In this document: positions 26,296-35,175 of the stretch, piece by piece | Layout: each line of letters starts with the position of its first letter | Position numbering within the stretch: the first letter of the stretch is position 1 | Source: Hamadaea sp013361475 | Lineage (GTDB): Bacteria > Actinomycetota > Actinomycetes > Mycobacteriales > Micromonosporaceae | Direction of reading: 5' to 3' | NCBI RefSeq assembly: GCF_040654195.1 | Contig: NZ_JBFAHM010000003.1 | Span: 496,001-560,000, forward strand | Length of the DNA stretch: 64,000 nucleotides | Notes under the pieces: model-generated | The model's input: the letters and a program-made list of their open reading frames with translations, nothing else | The model's database searches: none | Told to the model about the DNA's origin: nothing | Made by a program: the position numbers and the translations under genes

Positions 26296-27309
26296 GTGAT
26301 GGGGAGGCGGATCGGGCTGCTGCTCGGCGCGGCGGCGCTACTGGTGCTCGCGATCGCGGCCAGCCTGGCGATCGGCGCCCGCCCGATCCCGCTCGGCGAC
26401 GTTCTGCGGGCACTGTGGCATCCGGACGGTTCCGAGACCGCCATCATCGTCCACGACCTGCGTATTCCGCGTACGGTGGTCGGGCTCGCGGTCGGACCGG
26501 CGCTCGCCGTCGCCGGGCTCGTCATGCAGGCGCTCACCCGCAATCCCCTCGCCGAACCACGCATCCTCGGCATTTCGGCCGGCGCGTCCACCGGCGTCGT
26601 CCTGGCCATCGCGGTCTTCGGCATCGCCACCCTCGCCGGATGGATCTGGTTCGCGCTGCTCGGCGCGCTGGCCGCGGGCGCGATCGTCTTCACCCTCGGA
26701 CTCCGGCTGGGCACCGGCTCCAGCAGCCCGATCACCCTCGCGCTGACCGGCGCCGCCGTCGACGCCTGTCTCGGCGCGATCATCTACACGCTGCTCAGCA
26801 CGTCGACGCGTACCTTCGACCAGTTCCGCTTCTGGGCGGTCGGCTCGCTGTCCGGCCGCGGGCTCGACCTGGTGGTCCAGGCCGCGCCCTTCCTGCTGCT
26901 CGGACTGGTCTGCGCCGTCGCCGCGGCCCGCGGGCTCGACGGGCTCGCGCTCGGTGACGAGGTCGCGGTGGGTCTCGGTCATCGAATAGCACTTGTACGC
27001 ACAGCGGCCGCGATCGCCGCGGTGACGCTCACCGGTGCCGCCGTCGCCCTGGCGGGACCGATCGCGTTCGTCGGTTTGGCCGTTCCCCACGCCGCACGCG
27101 CGCTCGCCGCCCGGTTCCGCGTGGGCACCTCCCATGCCCTGCTGTTGCCGCTGTCGGCGCTCATGGGCGGCGTGCTGGTGCTCGTGGCCGACACGGTCGG
27201 ACGGGTCATCGCCCCGCCCGGTGAGGTGCCGGCGGGCGTCCTGACGGCGTTGGTCGGCGCGCCCCTGCTGGTGGCGTTGACCCGGCGGCCCCGGCTGGTC
27301 AGCGCATGA
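26296..27309 (+). CDS. Fe3+-siderophore ABC permease (FecCD family), first subunit
   Basis: 337 residues with about nine membrane helices. Motifs of BtuC/FecCD permeases are present: LRIPRTVVGLAVGPALAVAG, LTRNPLAEPRILGISAGAS, and the coupling-helix glycine/proline region AGPIAFVGLAVPH. The start is GTG 26296 or the adjacent ATG 26299; no Shine-Dalgarno is present and the -10-like hexamer is so close that the mRNA is probably leaderless. The second permease overlaps it by 4 bp. The substrate is inferred as a ferric siderophore from the iron box and the neighbours. Confidence 0.9.
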   Translation: MMGRRIGLLLGAAALLVLAIAASLAIGARPIPLGDVLRALWHPDGSETAIIVHDLRIPRTVVGLAVGPALAVAGLVMQALTRNPLAEPRILGISAGASTGVVLAIAVFGIATLAGWIWFALLGALAAGAIVFTLGLRLGTGSSSPITLALTGAAVDACLGAIIYTLLSTSTRTFDQFRFWAVGSLSGRGLDLVVQAAPFLLLGLVCAVAAARGLDGLALGDEVAVGLGHRIALVRTAAAIAAVTLTGAAVALAGPIAFVGLAVPHAARALAARFRVGTSHALLLPLSALMGGVLVLVADTVGRVIAPPGEVPAGVLTALVGAPLLVALTRRPRLVSA

Positions 27310-28238
27310 AACGGCTCAGGTACGCCGGCTGGCTGCTCGTCGCCGCCCTCGTCCTCGCCGGTGCGATGGCGCTCAGCATCTCTGTCGGGGAGGCGGACCT
27401 GCCCTGGCCGCTGGCGCTGGACCTACGGCTGCCGCGGACGGCGTTGGCGGCCGTCTCCGGAGCGCTCTTCGCGATCGGCGGCGCCCTCCTGCAGTCGGTC
27501 ACCCGGAACGCGCTGGCCAGCCCGGACGTCATCGGCGTGACGCAGGGAGCGGGCCTCGCCGCGGTGATCGCCGTGACCGCGGGTCTCCCGTACGCCTTGG
27601 TCGCGCCGACCGCCCTCGCGGGCGGTCTCCTCGCCGCCGCCGTCGCGTTCCTGCTGGGCGCCCGCAGCGGGTTCACCGCGAACCGCTTCGTCCTCGGCGG
27701 CGTCGCGATCGCGTTCGCGCTACGGGCCGGCATCGAGATCACGCTCACCACGGCGGACGCCATCGACGCCCAACGGGCGCAGATCTGGCTGCTCGGCTCG
27801 GTGAACGGGCTCGGCTGGGCCGAGGCCACTCCGCTGGCGGTTACCCTCCTCGTGGCGCTGCCCCTGCTCGCGATGGCCGCCTGGGCCCTGCGTACGTCGG
27901 CGCTCGACGACGACACCGCCCGTGGTCTGGGCGCCCGGCCGGTCGGCGTACGCGCCGCCGTCGGTGCGCTCGGCGCGGTTCTGGCGGCCTTGGCGACGGC
28001 GACCGTCGGCGCGGTCGACTTCGTGGCGCTAGTCGCCCCGCAGACGGCCCAGCGGATCGCCCGCACCGAGCGGCCGCCGATCGCGCTGGCCGCCGTGATC
28101 GGGGCGGCCCTGGTGGTCGTGGCCGACGTGGTCGCCCGCCGGGTCCTGGCGCCGACGCAGCTGCCCGTCGGCGTGGTCACAGCGGCGATCGGCGGCCCGT
28201 TCCTGATCTTCCTGCTCCTGCGAGCCCGCCGTGCCTGA
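27306..28238 (+). CDS. Fe3+-siderophore ABC permease (FecCD family), second subunit
   Basis: 310 residues, slightly short for the family, with the same fold: LRLPRTALAAVSGALFAIGG, VTRNALASPDVIGVTQGAG and VGAVDFVALVAPQTAQRIAR. ATG 27306 overlaps the first permease stop in ATGA. Together the two make a heterodimeric membrane channel. A family A palindrome separates it from the ATPase gene, which is unusual inside an importer operon and may reduce downstream expression. Confidence 0.9.
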   Translation: MKRLRYAGWLLVAALVLAGAMALSISVGEADLPWPLALDLRLPRTALAAVSGALFAIGGALLQSVTRNALASPDVIGVTQGAGLAAVIAVTAGLPYALVAPTALAGGLLAAAVAFLLGARSGFTANRFVLGGVAIAFALRAGIEITLTTADAIDAQRAQIWLLGSVNGLGWAEATPLAVTLLVALPLLAMAAWALRTSALDDDTARGLGARPVGVRAAVGALGAVLAALATATVGAVDFVALVAPQTAQRIARTERPPIALAAVIGAALVVVADVVARRVLAPTQLPVGVVTAAIGGPFLIFLLLRARRA

Positions 28239-28286
28239 TCTCCGTCGCCCCAGCGCCCCACCGCCGCGTCCCGCGGCCCTCTTTTG

Positions 28287-28351
28287 GCGCTGGATCAGGG
28301 ATCCCGGTCGAATCTTGGACCAAGATTCGACGCGGATCCCTGATCCAGCGC
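28287..28351. repeat. Dispersed palindrome family A, copy 2
   Basis: The longest-armed copy: outer arms of 18 bp (28287-28304 and 28334-28351, GCGCTGGATCAGGGATCC) and inner arms TCGAATCTTG (28308-28317) / CAAGATTCGA (28321-28330). Unlike the other two copies it lies between codirectional genes of one transport operon. Confidence 0.85.
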
Positions 28352-28376
28352 TGATCTTGAACTGGAAGGAGGCGGC

Positions 28377-29141
28377 GTGCTCTCCGCTGATGGCCTGACT
28401 GTCGGGTACGAGGCCCGCGACGTGCTCACCGGCCTCGACGTGGCCGTCCCCGAGGGCAGGTTCACGGTGATCATCGGGCCGAACGCCTGCGGCAAGTCGA
28501 CTCTGCTGCGATCGCTGGCGCGCCTGCTCAAGCCGCGCGCTGGGAAGGTCCTGCTGGACGGCGTACCCATTGATGAGCAGGCCCCGCGGCAGGTCGCGAC
28601 CCGCATGGCCGTGCTGCCACAGACGCCGTTGGTGCCCGAGGGCGTGACAGTGGCGGAGCTGGTCGGGCGCGGGCGCTCGCCGTACCAGCGCTGGTATCGC
28701 CAGTGGACGGTCGCGGACACCGAGGCCGTCGCCGCGGCCATGCGCAGCGCGGACGTCGCGGAACTGGCCGACCGCCCGGTGGCCGCGCTGTCCGGCGGGC
28801 AGCGGCAGCGGGTGTGGATCGCGATGACGCTGGCCCAGCAGACCCCGATCCTGCTGCTGGACGAGCCCACCACCTACCTGGACCCGGCCCACCAGCTGGA
28901 GATCCTCACGCTTCTGGGCCGCCTGCGCGACGAGGGGAAGACGGTCGTGGCCGTCCTCCACGACCTCAACCAGGCCGCCCGGTACGCCGACCACGTCATC
29001 GCGATGCGCGACGGCCAGATCATCGAGGCGGGTACGCCCCGCGACGTGATCGACGCCGACCTGGTCTCCCGAGTCTTCGGCATGGACTGTGTGGTCGTGC
29101 CCTGTCCGGTCAGCGGCGCTCCGCTGGTCGTCCCCCTCTAG
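28377..29141 (+). CDS. Fe3+-siderophore ABC importer ATP-binding protein (FecE/FepC type)
   Basis: 254-residue ATPase. Walker A GPNACGKST, Q-loop LPQTP, signature LSGGQRQR, Walker B LLLDEPTTYLD and switch VLHDLNQA are present; the last is typical of iron-siderophore and cobalamin importers. GTG 28377 has AAGGAGG eight bases upstream. The binding-protein gene follows 12 bp later. Confidence 0.92.
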   Translation: MLSADGLTVGYEARDVLTGLDVAVPEGRFTVIIGPNACGKSTLLRSLARLLKPRAGKVLLDGVPIDEQAPRQVATRMAVLPQTPLVPEGVTVAELVGRGRSPYQRWYRQWTVADTEAVAAAMRSADVAELADRPVAALSGGQRQRVWIAMTLAQQTPILLLDEPTTYLDPAHQLEILTLLGRLRDEGKTVVAVLHDLNQAARYADHVIAMRDGQIIEAGTPRDVIDADLVSRVFGMDCVVVPCPVSGAPLVVPL

Positions 29142-29153
29142 AAAGGTCTCGTC

Positions 29154-30083
29154 ATGCACCGCCGTTTGATCATGTTGGCGCTCGTAGCCGGGCTCGCCGT
29201 CGCGGGTTGCTCGTCCTCGCCGTCCTCCTCGGGCGACGCCACGCGCGAGATCACCCACGCGATGGGCACCACGAAGATCCCGGTCGCCCCGAAGCGCGTG
29301 GTCGTCCTCGACACCGACAAGATCGACACGGCGCTCACCTTGGGCGTGACCCCGGTCGGCGCGGCCGTCGCGGGTGAGGCCAAGTCCTGGCCGACGTACT
29401 TCGGCGAGGACAAGCTCGCCGGGATCACCGAGGTCGGCACCCTGCAGGAGCCGAACCTCGAGAAGATCGCGTCGCTGAAGCCCGACCTGATCCTGGGCTC
29501 CAAGTTCCGCCAGGAGAAGTACTACGACGAGCTGGCCAAGATCGCGCCTACGGTGTTCACCGCTCAGGTCGGGTCGACCTGGAAGGAGAACTTCCTCCTC
29601 GACGGCGACGCCCTGGGCCACAAGACCGAGGCGACCGCGGCGCTGGCCGCCTACGAGAAGCGGGCCAAGGAGGTCGGCGCCAAGCTCGGCGACCCAGCGA
29701 AGATCAAGGTGTCGATCGCGCGCTTCCTGGCCGACTCCATCCGCGCCTACGGCCCGACCTCGTTCTCCGGCATCGTCGTCGGCGACGCCGGCCTGGGCCG
29801 CCCCGAATTCCAGCTGCTGGCCGACAAGGAAGACAAGCGCTTCGCCGCCGTCAGCCCGGAGAAGCTGAACCTCCTCGACGGCGACGTCATCTTCGTCGCG
29901 GCGTACGGCCAGAAGGCCGCCCAGCAGCAGGCCACAGTCAGCGCCGGACCCCTGTGGCAGGGGCTGTCGGCGGTGAAGGCCGGCAAGGCGTACGTGGTCA
30001 AGGACGAGGTCTGGATGACGGGCATCGGCGTGACCGCCGCGAACAAGATCCTCGACGACCTCGCCACCCACCTCTCCGCCTAG
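29154..30083 (+). CDS. Fe3+-siderophore-binding lipoprotein
   Basis: 309 residues, class III (FepB/FhuD-like) binding protein. The signal peptide ends LAVAGC with C19 as lipid site and a Ser-rich linker. The fold's markers are visible: PKRVVVLDTDKIDTALTLG, NLEKIASLKPDLIL and the C-terminal WQGLSAVKAGKAYVV. It captures ferric siderophore outside the membrane for the two permeases. AGAAAGG before the ATG serves as ribosome site. No siderophore synthesis gene is in the window, so the ligand may be foreign or made elsewhere. Confidence 0.9.
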   Translation: MHRRLIMLALVAGLAVAGCSSSPSSSGDATREITHAMGTTKIPVAPKRVVVLDTDKIDTALTLGVTPVGAAVAGEAKSWPTYFGEDKLAGITEVGTLQEPNLEKIASLKPDLILGSKFRQEKYYDELAKIAPTVFTAQVGSTWKENFLLDGDALGHKTEATAALAAYEKRAKEVGAKLGDPAKIKVSIARFLADSIRAYGPTSFSGIVVGDAGLGRPEFQLLADKEDKRFAAVSPEKLNLLDGDVIFVAAYGQKAAQQQATVSAGPLWQGLSAVKAGKAYVVKDEVWMTGIGVTAANKILDDLATHLSA

Positions 30084-30096
30084 CCCCCTACCCGGC

Positions 30097-30226
30097 CCTT
30101 TCCGCGCGATCATGAACCACAGGCCATGATCGATCACGTTTTCGCAGGTCGCCGATCTGGTTTCGCCATGATCGTTCCCCCGGACGGGTGATCGACTTCG
30201 GTGTCTCCCGCCGAAGCCGATCACCC
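30097..30226. repeat. Intergenic repeat related to family B, with hairpin
   Basis: Contains GATCATGAACC, several TGATCG blocks and a 16-bp hairpin with one mismatch (GGGTGATCGACTTCGG 30186-30201 / CCGAAGCCGATCACCC 30211-30226). The left arm is identical to the end of copy 1 near 5965-5980. It lies between the convergent binding-protein and NUDIX genes. Confidence 0.6.
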
Positions 30227-30241
30227 GAGCCGAGGCGCCGC

Positions 30242-30628
30242 CTATGCGAGGAAGGCCGGCAGGGCGGCGACGATCGGGGCGTCGGCGGGCAGCCAGGGCA
30301 CCTCGCCCAGCTCGTCGACGGCCAGCCAGCGCAACTGCGCGTGCTCCAGCGCCTGCGGCCGGTCACCGTCCAGCAGCACCGCGGTGTAGACGCGTAACAC
30401 TGAACGGCCGTTGGCCATCGGCACGTCCCCGCCGACCCGCTCACCGACCTCGACGCGTACGCCGAGTTCCTCCTCGCACTCCCGGACCAGCGCGTCGATC
30501 TCAGCCTCGCCCGGCTCGACCTTGCCGCCCGGAAACTCCCATCGGCCGGCCGTCTCCGGCGGGTCCGAACGCTCGCATGCGAGCACCCGCCCGTCCTCGA
30601 TGATCGCGGCTCCGACGATGATCCTCAT
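30242..30628 (-). CDS. MutT-like NUDIX hydrolase
   Basis: 128 residues from ATG 30628 (MRIIVGAAII); a GTG at 30646 would add six. The NUDIX box is complete (GGKVEPGE... RECEEELGV) and the context CERSDPPETAGRWEFPGGK is that of MutT/8-oxo-dGTP-type enzymes that cleanse oxidised nucleotides, though CTP-specific members look similar. The gene is divergent from the small pterin-dehydratase-like gene across 133 bp. Family certain, substrate likely but not proven. Confidence 0.82.
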   Translation of the reverse strand: MRIIVGAAIIEDGRVLACERSDPPETAGRWEFPGGKVEPGEAEIDALVRECEEELGVRVEVGERVGGDVPMANGRSVLRVYTAVLLDGDRPQALEHAQLRWLAVDELGEVPWLPADAPIVAALPAFLA

Positions 30629-30761
30629 GGGGTGATCCACTGCCACGGCGGACAGAGTGCCAGAAGAAATGGCCGTTCGGGGTACTCATCTTGTCCCTTA
30701 GCAGGCCGGAAGTCGGAAATGTGGCCGTGGACACAGCACCGCGTTTCTGGAAAGACTGTCG

Positions 30762-31136
30762 GTGACGAATCATTACAACGGGGCGACGGTATGGCCACAA
30801 GCCGGCAACGACGCCTGGAGGTGGGGGCCCATGGGAGCAGTCTGGCGGCGGGACCAGACGGACTACCTGACAGATGCCTTGTCGCAGCTTACGGGCTGGA
30901 CACGAGACCTGCGCGGGTTGCGTCGCACGCTCACCCTCGACGACTCGCAACACCGCGAGCTCGCTGAGCACATCACGGTCTACGCGGACGCGGCCGAAGT
31001 CCGCGCACAGGTCAGGCGCCTCGACGGGCACACCCAGATCCAGTTGTGTACGCCCGACGGCGGCACCCTCACCCCGAGCGAAGTGTCCCTGGCGGCCCGG
31101 ATCGAAGCCGCGTACGGCGAGATCACGAACCGCTAG
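30762..31136 (+). CDS. Small protein, possibly pterin-4a-carbinolamine dehydratase-like
   Basis: 124 residues. The first ~45 residues are rich in Trp (VWPQAGNDAWRWGPMGAVW) and look actinobacteria-specific. The second part (LTLDDSQHRELAEHITVYAD ... LTPSEVSLAARIEAAYG) resembles in order the N- and C-terminal helices of 4a-hydroxytetrahydrobiopterin dehydratases, but the catalytic His-His motif is not visible, so activity is doubtful. GTG start; no ribosome site. Its 3' end overlaps the convergent gene at 31123 by 14 bp. The protein-coding call is firm, the family call weak. Confidence 0.5.
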   Translation: MTNHYNGATVWPQAGNDAWRWGPMGAVWRRDQTDYLTDALSQLTGWTRDLRGLRRTLTLDDSQHRELAEHITVYADAAEVRAQVRRLDGHTQIQLCTPDGGTLTPSEVSLAARIEAAYGEITNR

Positions 31137-31482
31137 ATCCGCGGTCTGCCCAGACGCCCGCCAGGAGCGCGGCCAACTCGGCAGCCTCCTGGGCGTCCTC
31201 GGTCAGCAGCGCCCTCTCGGCCCGGCCGACGTAGGGATGGCCCCACCAGGTCAGATACTGCGGCGGCCCGCCGACGCAGCCGAGCGAGACCGGCACGATC
31301 TCGCCGTCGGGAAGCGGCTCCGTCGACAAGCACAACCGCAGCATGCTCCAAAACGGGTGGAACCGGGCCAGCGTCGTCGCCTCGGCGGCCCGCACGAGGT
31401 CCACACAGCCGGCCCAGCGGCCGTCCGCGTACGCGTCGCTCTCCCGTGCTCGTTCTAGGGCCTCGGCCCAGGAGCCCGCCAT
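31123..31482 (-). CDS. Hypothetical protein (DUF6193-like?)
   Basis: 119 residues, no signal or membrane helix. The motif FHPFWSMLRLCLS and an acidic, Ala-rich C-terminal helix (LLTEDAQEAAELAALLAGV) recall DUF6193 proteins, only tentatively. The ATG has a CACACT hexamer seven bases upstream. It ends 14 bp inside the convergent neighbour. Function unknown. Confidence 0.55.
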   Translation of the reverse strand: MAGSWAEALERARESDAYADGRWAGCVDLVRAAEATTLARFHPFWSMLRLCLSTEPLPDGEIVPVSLGCVGGPPQYLTWWGHPYVGRAERALLTEDAQEAAELAALLAGVWADRGSSGS

Positions 31483-31501
31483 GCGGTCAAGTGTGAGCCA
31501 C

Positions 31502-32587
<1,086 letters not shown>

Positions 32588-32593
32588 CCGGCA

Positions 32594-32599
32594 AGTGTA
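32594..32599 (-). promoter_or_regulatory. -10-like TACACT, leaderless ychF promoter
   Basis: TACACT on the minus strand precedes the ychF GTG by six bases, with no Shine-Dalgarno. Confidence 0.5.
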
Positions 32600-32618
32600 C
32601 GGGCACCCCGACGAGCAG

Positions 32619-32707
32619 AAGTCGATCATGCCGCCACGGAGTCGATCAGGGTGCGGCGGACACGCCACGCCGGTCGATCACGACCGTTAGTTCATGATCG
32701 CGGGGAA
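32619..32707. repeat. Dispersed intergenic repeat family B, copy 3
   Basis: Shares in order TCGATCAGGGTGC, CACGCCACGCCGGTCGATCA and GTTCATGATCG with the element at 44299 and, inverted, with that at 5892. It sits in the divergent ychF / ada-alkA gap, not at gene ends. Confidence 0.7.
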
Positions 32708-32788
32708 AGCGACGCGGCCCGGCCGCTCCCCTCAACGGCGTCCGATTTCCGCCAGCCGAGTGTCGTACGCCCGGGGCAGACTCGACGC

Positions 32789-34153
32789 GTGGACCTCTAT
32801 CGCGTCATCGCCGGACGGGATCGCCGGTTCGACGGAGACTTCTGGTTCGGGGTCACCTCGACCGGCATCTTCTGCCGTCCGAGCTGCCCCGCGCGTACGC
32901 CTAAACCGCAGAACGTGCGCTTCTTCCCGAGTCCGGCCGCGGCGACCAAGGCCGGTTTCCGGGCCTGCCGCCGGTGCCTGCCCGACGCCGTTCCGGGGTC
33001 GGCTCGCTGGGACGTGCGGGCGGACGTCACGGCGCGCAGCATGCGGCTGATCGCCGACGGCGTGGTGGACCGGGAGGGCGTACCGGGGTTGGCGTCCCGG
33101 TTGGGCTATTCCGAGCGGCAACTGCACCGGCTGCTGACCGGGGAACTCGGCGCGGGTCCGCTCGCGTTGGCCCGCACACAGCGGGCGCAGACGGCGCGAA
33201 CCCTGATCGAGTCGACCACGCTCGGGCTGGCCGAGATCGCCTTCGCCGCCGGGTTCGGCAGCGTACGCCAGTTCAACGAGACGATGCACGAGGTCTACGG
33301 CTGCCCGCCGTCGGAGTTGCGCCGCCCGTCCCGGACGTCGTCCGGCGAGATCCGCCTGAAGCTGGCGTACCGGCCGCCGATGGACGTCGCCGGGCTCCTG
33401 CGGTTCCTGGGCGACCGGGCGGTGTCCGGGGTCGAGACCTACGACGGGACCTCCTACCAGCGCAACCTCCGGCTCCCCCACGGTCGGGCCGAGGTCGCGG
33501 TCCAGCCCGCCGACGGGCACATCGCGGCGACGCTGCGCCTCGCGGACGCCCGCGATCTGGCCCCCGCGGTGGCCCGGTTGCGCCGGCTGCTCGACCTCGA
33601 CGCCGACCCCGACGCCATCGACACCGCGCTCGCCGCCGACCCCGTTCTCGCACCGCAGATCGAGGCTTTCCCCGGCATACGCGTCCCGCGGGCGGTGGAC
33701 GGCTTCGAGGCGGCGGTCCGCGCCGTCGTCGGGCAGCAGATCAGCGTCGCCGGGGCGCGGACGGTGCTCGGCAGACTGTGCCCGGACGGGCTGTTCCCCA
33801 GCCCGGCCGAGCTGGCCGCCCTGCCGGACGAGACGTTCGCCATGCCGGTACGCCGCCGGGAGACGTTGCGAGCGCTCGCCCGGGCCGAGATCGACCTCTC
33901 CCCCGGCGCCGACCGGGACGAGGCTCGGGAGGCTCTGCTGGCCCTGCCCGGGATCGGTCCGTGGACCGCCGACTACGTCTTGATGCGGGCGCTCGGCGAT
34001 CCGGATGTGCTGCTCTCGACCGATCTCGGCACCCGGCATGGCGCTGCCGCGCTCGGGCTGCCGACCGCTCCGGAGGCCTTGACCGCCTGGGCAGAGCGTT
34101 GGCGGCCCTGGCGCTCCTATGCCCAACTGCGTCTCTGGCGCGCCGCTGCCTAG
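32789..34153 (+). CDS. Ada-AlkA fusion: methyl-sensing activator and 3-methyladenine glycosylase
   Basis: 454 residues with three modules. Residues 1-75: Ada N-terminal zinc domain with C29, C33, C60 and C63, the same spacing (4, 27, 3) as C38/C42/C69/C72 of E. coli Ada; C29 would accept methyl from phosphotriesters. Residues ~80-175: AraC-type helix-turn-helix (SRLGYSERQLHRLL; AEIAFAAGFGSVRQFNE). Residues ~180-454: AlkA glycosylase with helix-hairpin-helix LPGIGPWTADYVLMRA and catalytic D412 in LLSTDLG. It both senses alkylation and excises 3-alkyladenine. ogt follows 13 bp later. GTG 32789 (VDLYRVIAGRD) starts the Ada domain as expected; CAGACT six bases upstream suggests a leaderless start. 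Confidence 0.92.
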   Translation: MDLYRVIAGRDRRFDGDFWFGVTSTGIFCRPSCPARTPKPQNVRFFPSPAAATKAGFRACRRCLPDAVPGSARWDVRADVTARSMRLIADGVVDREGVPGLASRLGYSERQLHRLLTGELGAGPLALARTQRAQTARTLIESTTLGLAEIAFAAGFGSVRQFNETMHEVYGCPPSELRRPSRTSSGEIRLKLAYRPPMDVAGLLRFLGDRAVSGVETYDGTSYQRNLRLPHGRAEVAVQPADGHIAATLRLADARDLAPAVARLRRLLDLDADPDAIDTALAADPVLAPQIEAFPGIRVPRAVDGFEAAVRAVVGQQISVAGARTVLGRLCPDGLFPSPAELAALPDETFAMPVRRRETLRALARAEIDLSPGADRDEAREALLALPGIGPWTADYVLMRALGDPDVLLSTDLGTRHGAAALGLPTAPEALTAWAERWRPWRSYAQLRLWRAAA

Positions 34154-34166
34154 AAAGGTTCTGCAA

Positions 34167-34634
34167 GTGCTCACAATGGACACTCCGTTCGGCCCGTTCT
34201 CGGTGCTCGCCGACGGTCCGGTCGTGCTGGCCTCGGGCTTCACCACCGACGTCGGCGCCCTGCGCCGCAACGTGCACCCGTCACTGCACGGCATGTACGC
34301 CCCGGACCCCGGCCCGATCCGGGCGGCGGTCGAGGCGTACTTCGCCGGCGAGGTGACGGCGATCGACGAGATCCAGGTACGCCAACTCGGTTCGCCGTTT
34401 CGCAGTCACGCCTGGAAGGTGCTGCGGGAAGTACACGACCCGATCACCTATACGCGGTTCGCCGAGCTGGCCGGTAACCCCACCGCCGTCCGAGCGGCGG
34501 CCAGCGCCTGTGCCCGTAACGCGGCCGCGCTGTTCGTGCCCTGCCACCGGATCCTCCGGACCGACGGCAGTCTCGGCGGCTATCTCTGGGGCCTCGATGT
34601 GAAGCGAGAGCTGCTGCGTCACGAACAGAAGTGA
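34167..34634 (+). CDS. ogt: O6-alkylguanine-DNA alkyltransferase
   Basis: 155 residues. Suicide enzyme that transfers O6-methyl/alkyl from guanine to the cysteine C126 of the VPCHRIL motif. The helix-turn-helix with arginine finger (NPTAVRAAASACARN) and GGYLWGLDVK are as in the family. GTG 34167 is near GAAAGG; ATG 34176 is an alternative. Directly downstream of the Ada-AlkA gene, so induction by alkylation would be shared. Confidence 0.92.
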   Translation: MLTMDTPFGPFSVLADGPVVLASGFTTDVGALRRNVHPSLHGMYAPDPGPIRAAVEAYFAGEVTAIDEIQVRQLGSPFRSHAWKVLREVHDPITYTRFAELAGNPTAVRAAASACARNAAALFVPCHRILRTDGSLGGYLWGLDVKRELLRHEQK

Positions 34635-34642
34635 GAGAGATG

Positions 34643-34677
34643 TCCTACTAGACAGGTAGGAATAATAGGGTTAGTCT
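34643..34677 (+). promoter_or_regulatory. Dyad and -10-like TAGTCT before the winged-helix gene
   Basis: Inverted repeat TCCTAC (34643-34648) / GTAGGA (34656-34661) lies just upstream of TAGTCT (34672-34677), which is seven bases before the ATG. The dyad is well placed for autoregulation; inferred. Confidence 0.45.
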
Positions 34678-34684
34678 GAGCCGC

Positions 34685-35029
34685 ATGAGCACACTCGTCG
34701 CCCCTCCGGAGGCCACCGCCACCACGACCGAACTCGAGCTCAACGTCGACGCTCGCACCGCCACCCTGCTGGGCGTGCCGATCCGGTTCACCCGCCGCGA
34801 GTTCGACCTGTTGCTGTTCCTGACCGAGCACGCCGGGATCTGCTTCACGCGGCTGCAACTGCTCCGGTCGGTCTGGGGCCACGAGTTCAGCGGCGAGCGC
34901 ACGGTCGACGTGCACGTCCGACGCGTACGCGTGAAGCTGGCCGGGTTCGGCCCGACGATCGCCACCGTGCACGGCTTCGGCTACCGGCTCGACGACACCG
35001 AGCGGGTCCGCATCACCCACATCCGCTGA
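34685..35029 (+). CDS. Orphan OmpR-type winged-helix DNA-binding protein
   Basis: 114 residues consisting of a Trans_reg_C winged helix (~residues 20-105): RREFDLLLFLTEH, the recognition helix SGERTVDVHVRRVRVKL and the wing VHGFGYRL. There is no receiver domain, and no room for one upstream, since the -10-like hexamer abuts the start. So it is not a conventional response regulator; it may act constitutively or bind a partner. Leaderless start. Followed by two hairpins that end the transcript before rmuC. Confidence 0.85.
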   Translation: MSTLVAPPEATATTTELELNVDARTATLLGVPIRFTRREFDLLLFLTEHAGICFTRLQLLRSVWGHEFSGERTVDVHVRRVRVKLAGFGPTIATVHGFGYRLDDTERVRITHIR

Positions 35030-35077
35030 CCGGGCGCCGCTCTCGGCGTACCGCCGGCCGACAGTGGCCGGACCTTG

Positions 35078-35150
35078 GCGAGGGCTGACGCCTCGCTTGC
35101 GGACACCAGCACGAGAATCGCGCGGCCCGCCACAATTGCGCGGGCCGCGC
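35078..35150 (+). terminator. Two hairpins between winged-helix gene and rmuC
   Basis: GCGAGG/CCTCGC (35078-35096) and an 11-bp stem GCGCGGCCCGC (35120-35130) / GCGGGCCGCGC (35140-35150). The second lies immediately upstream of the rmuC -10-like hexamer. Confidence 0.6.
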
Positions 35151-35162
35151 GCATGCCGGGAC

Positions 35163-35168
35163 TATCCT
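35163..35168 (+). promoter_or_regulatory. -10-like TATCCT, leaderless rmuC promoter
   Basis: TATCCT is seven bases before the rmuC GTG and no ribosome site is present. Confidence 0.5.
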
Positions 35169-35175
35169 GCCGAGC

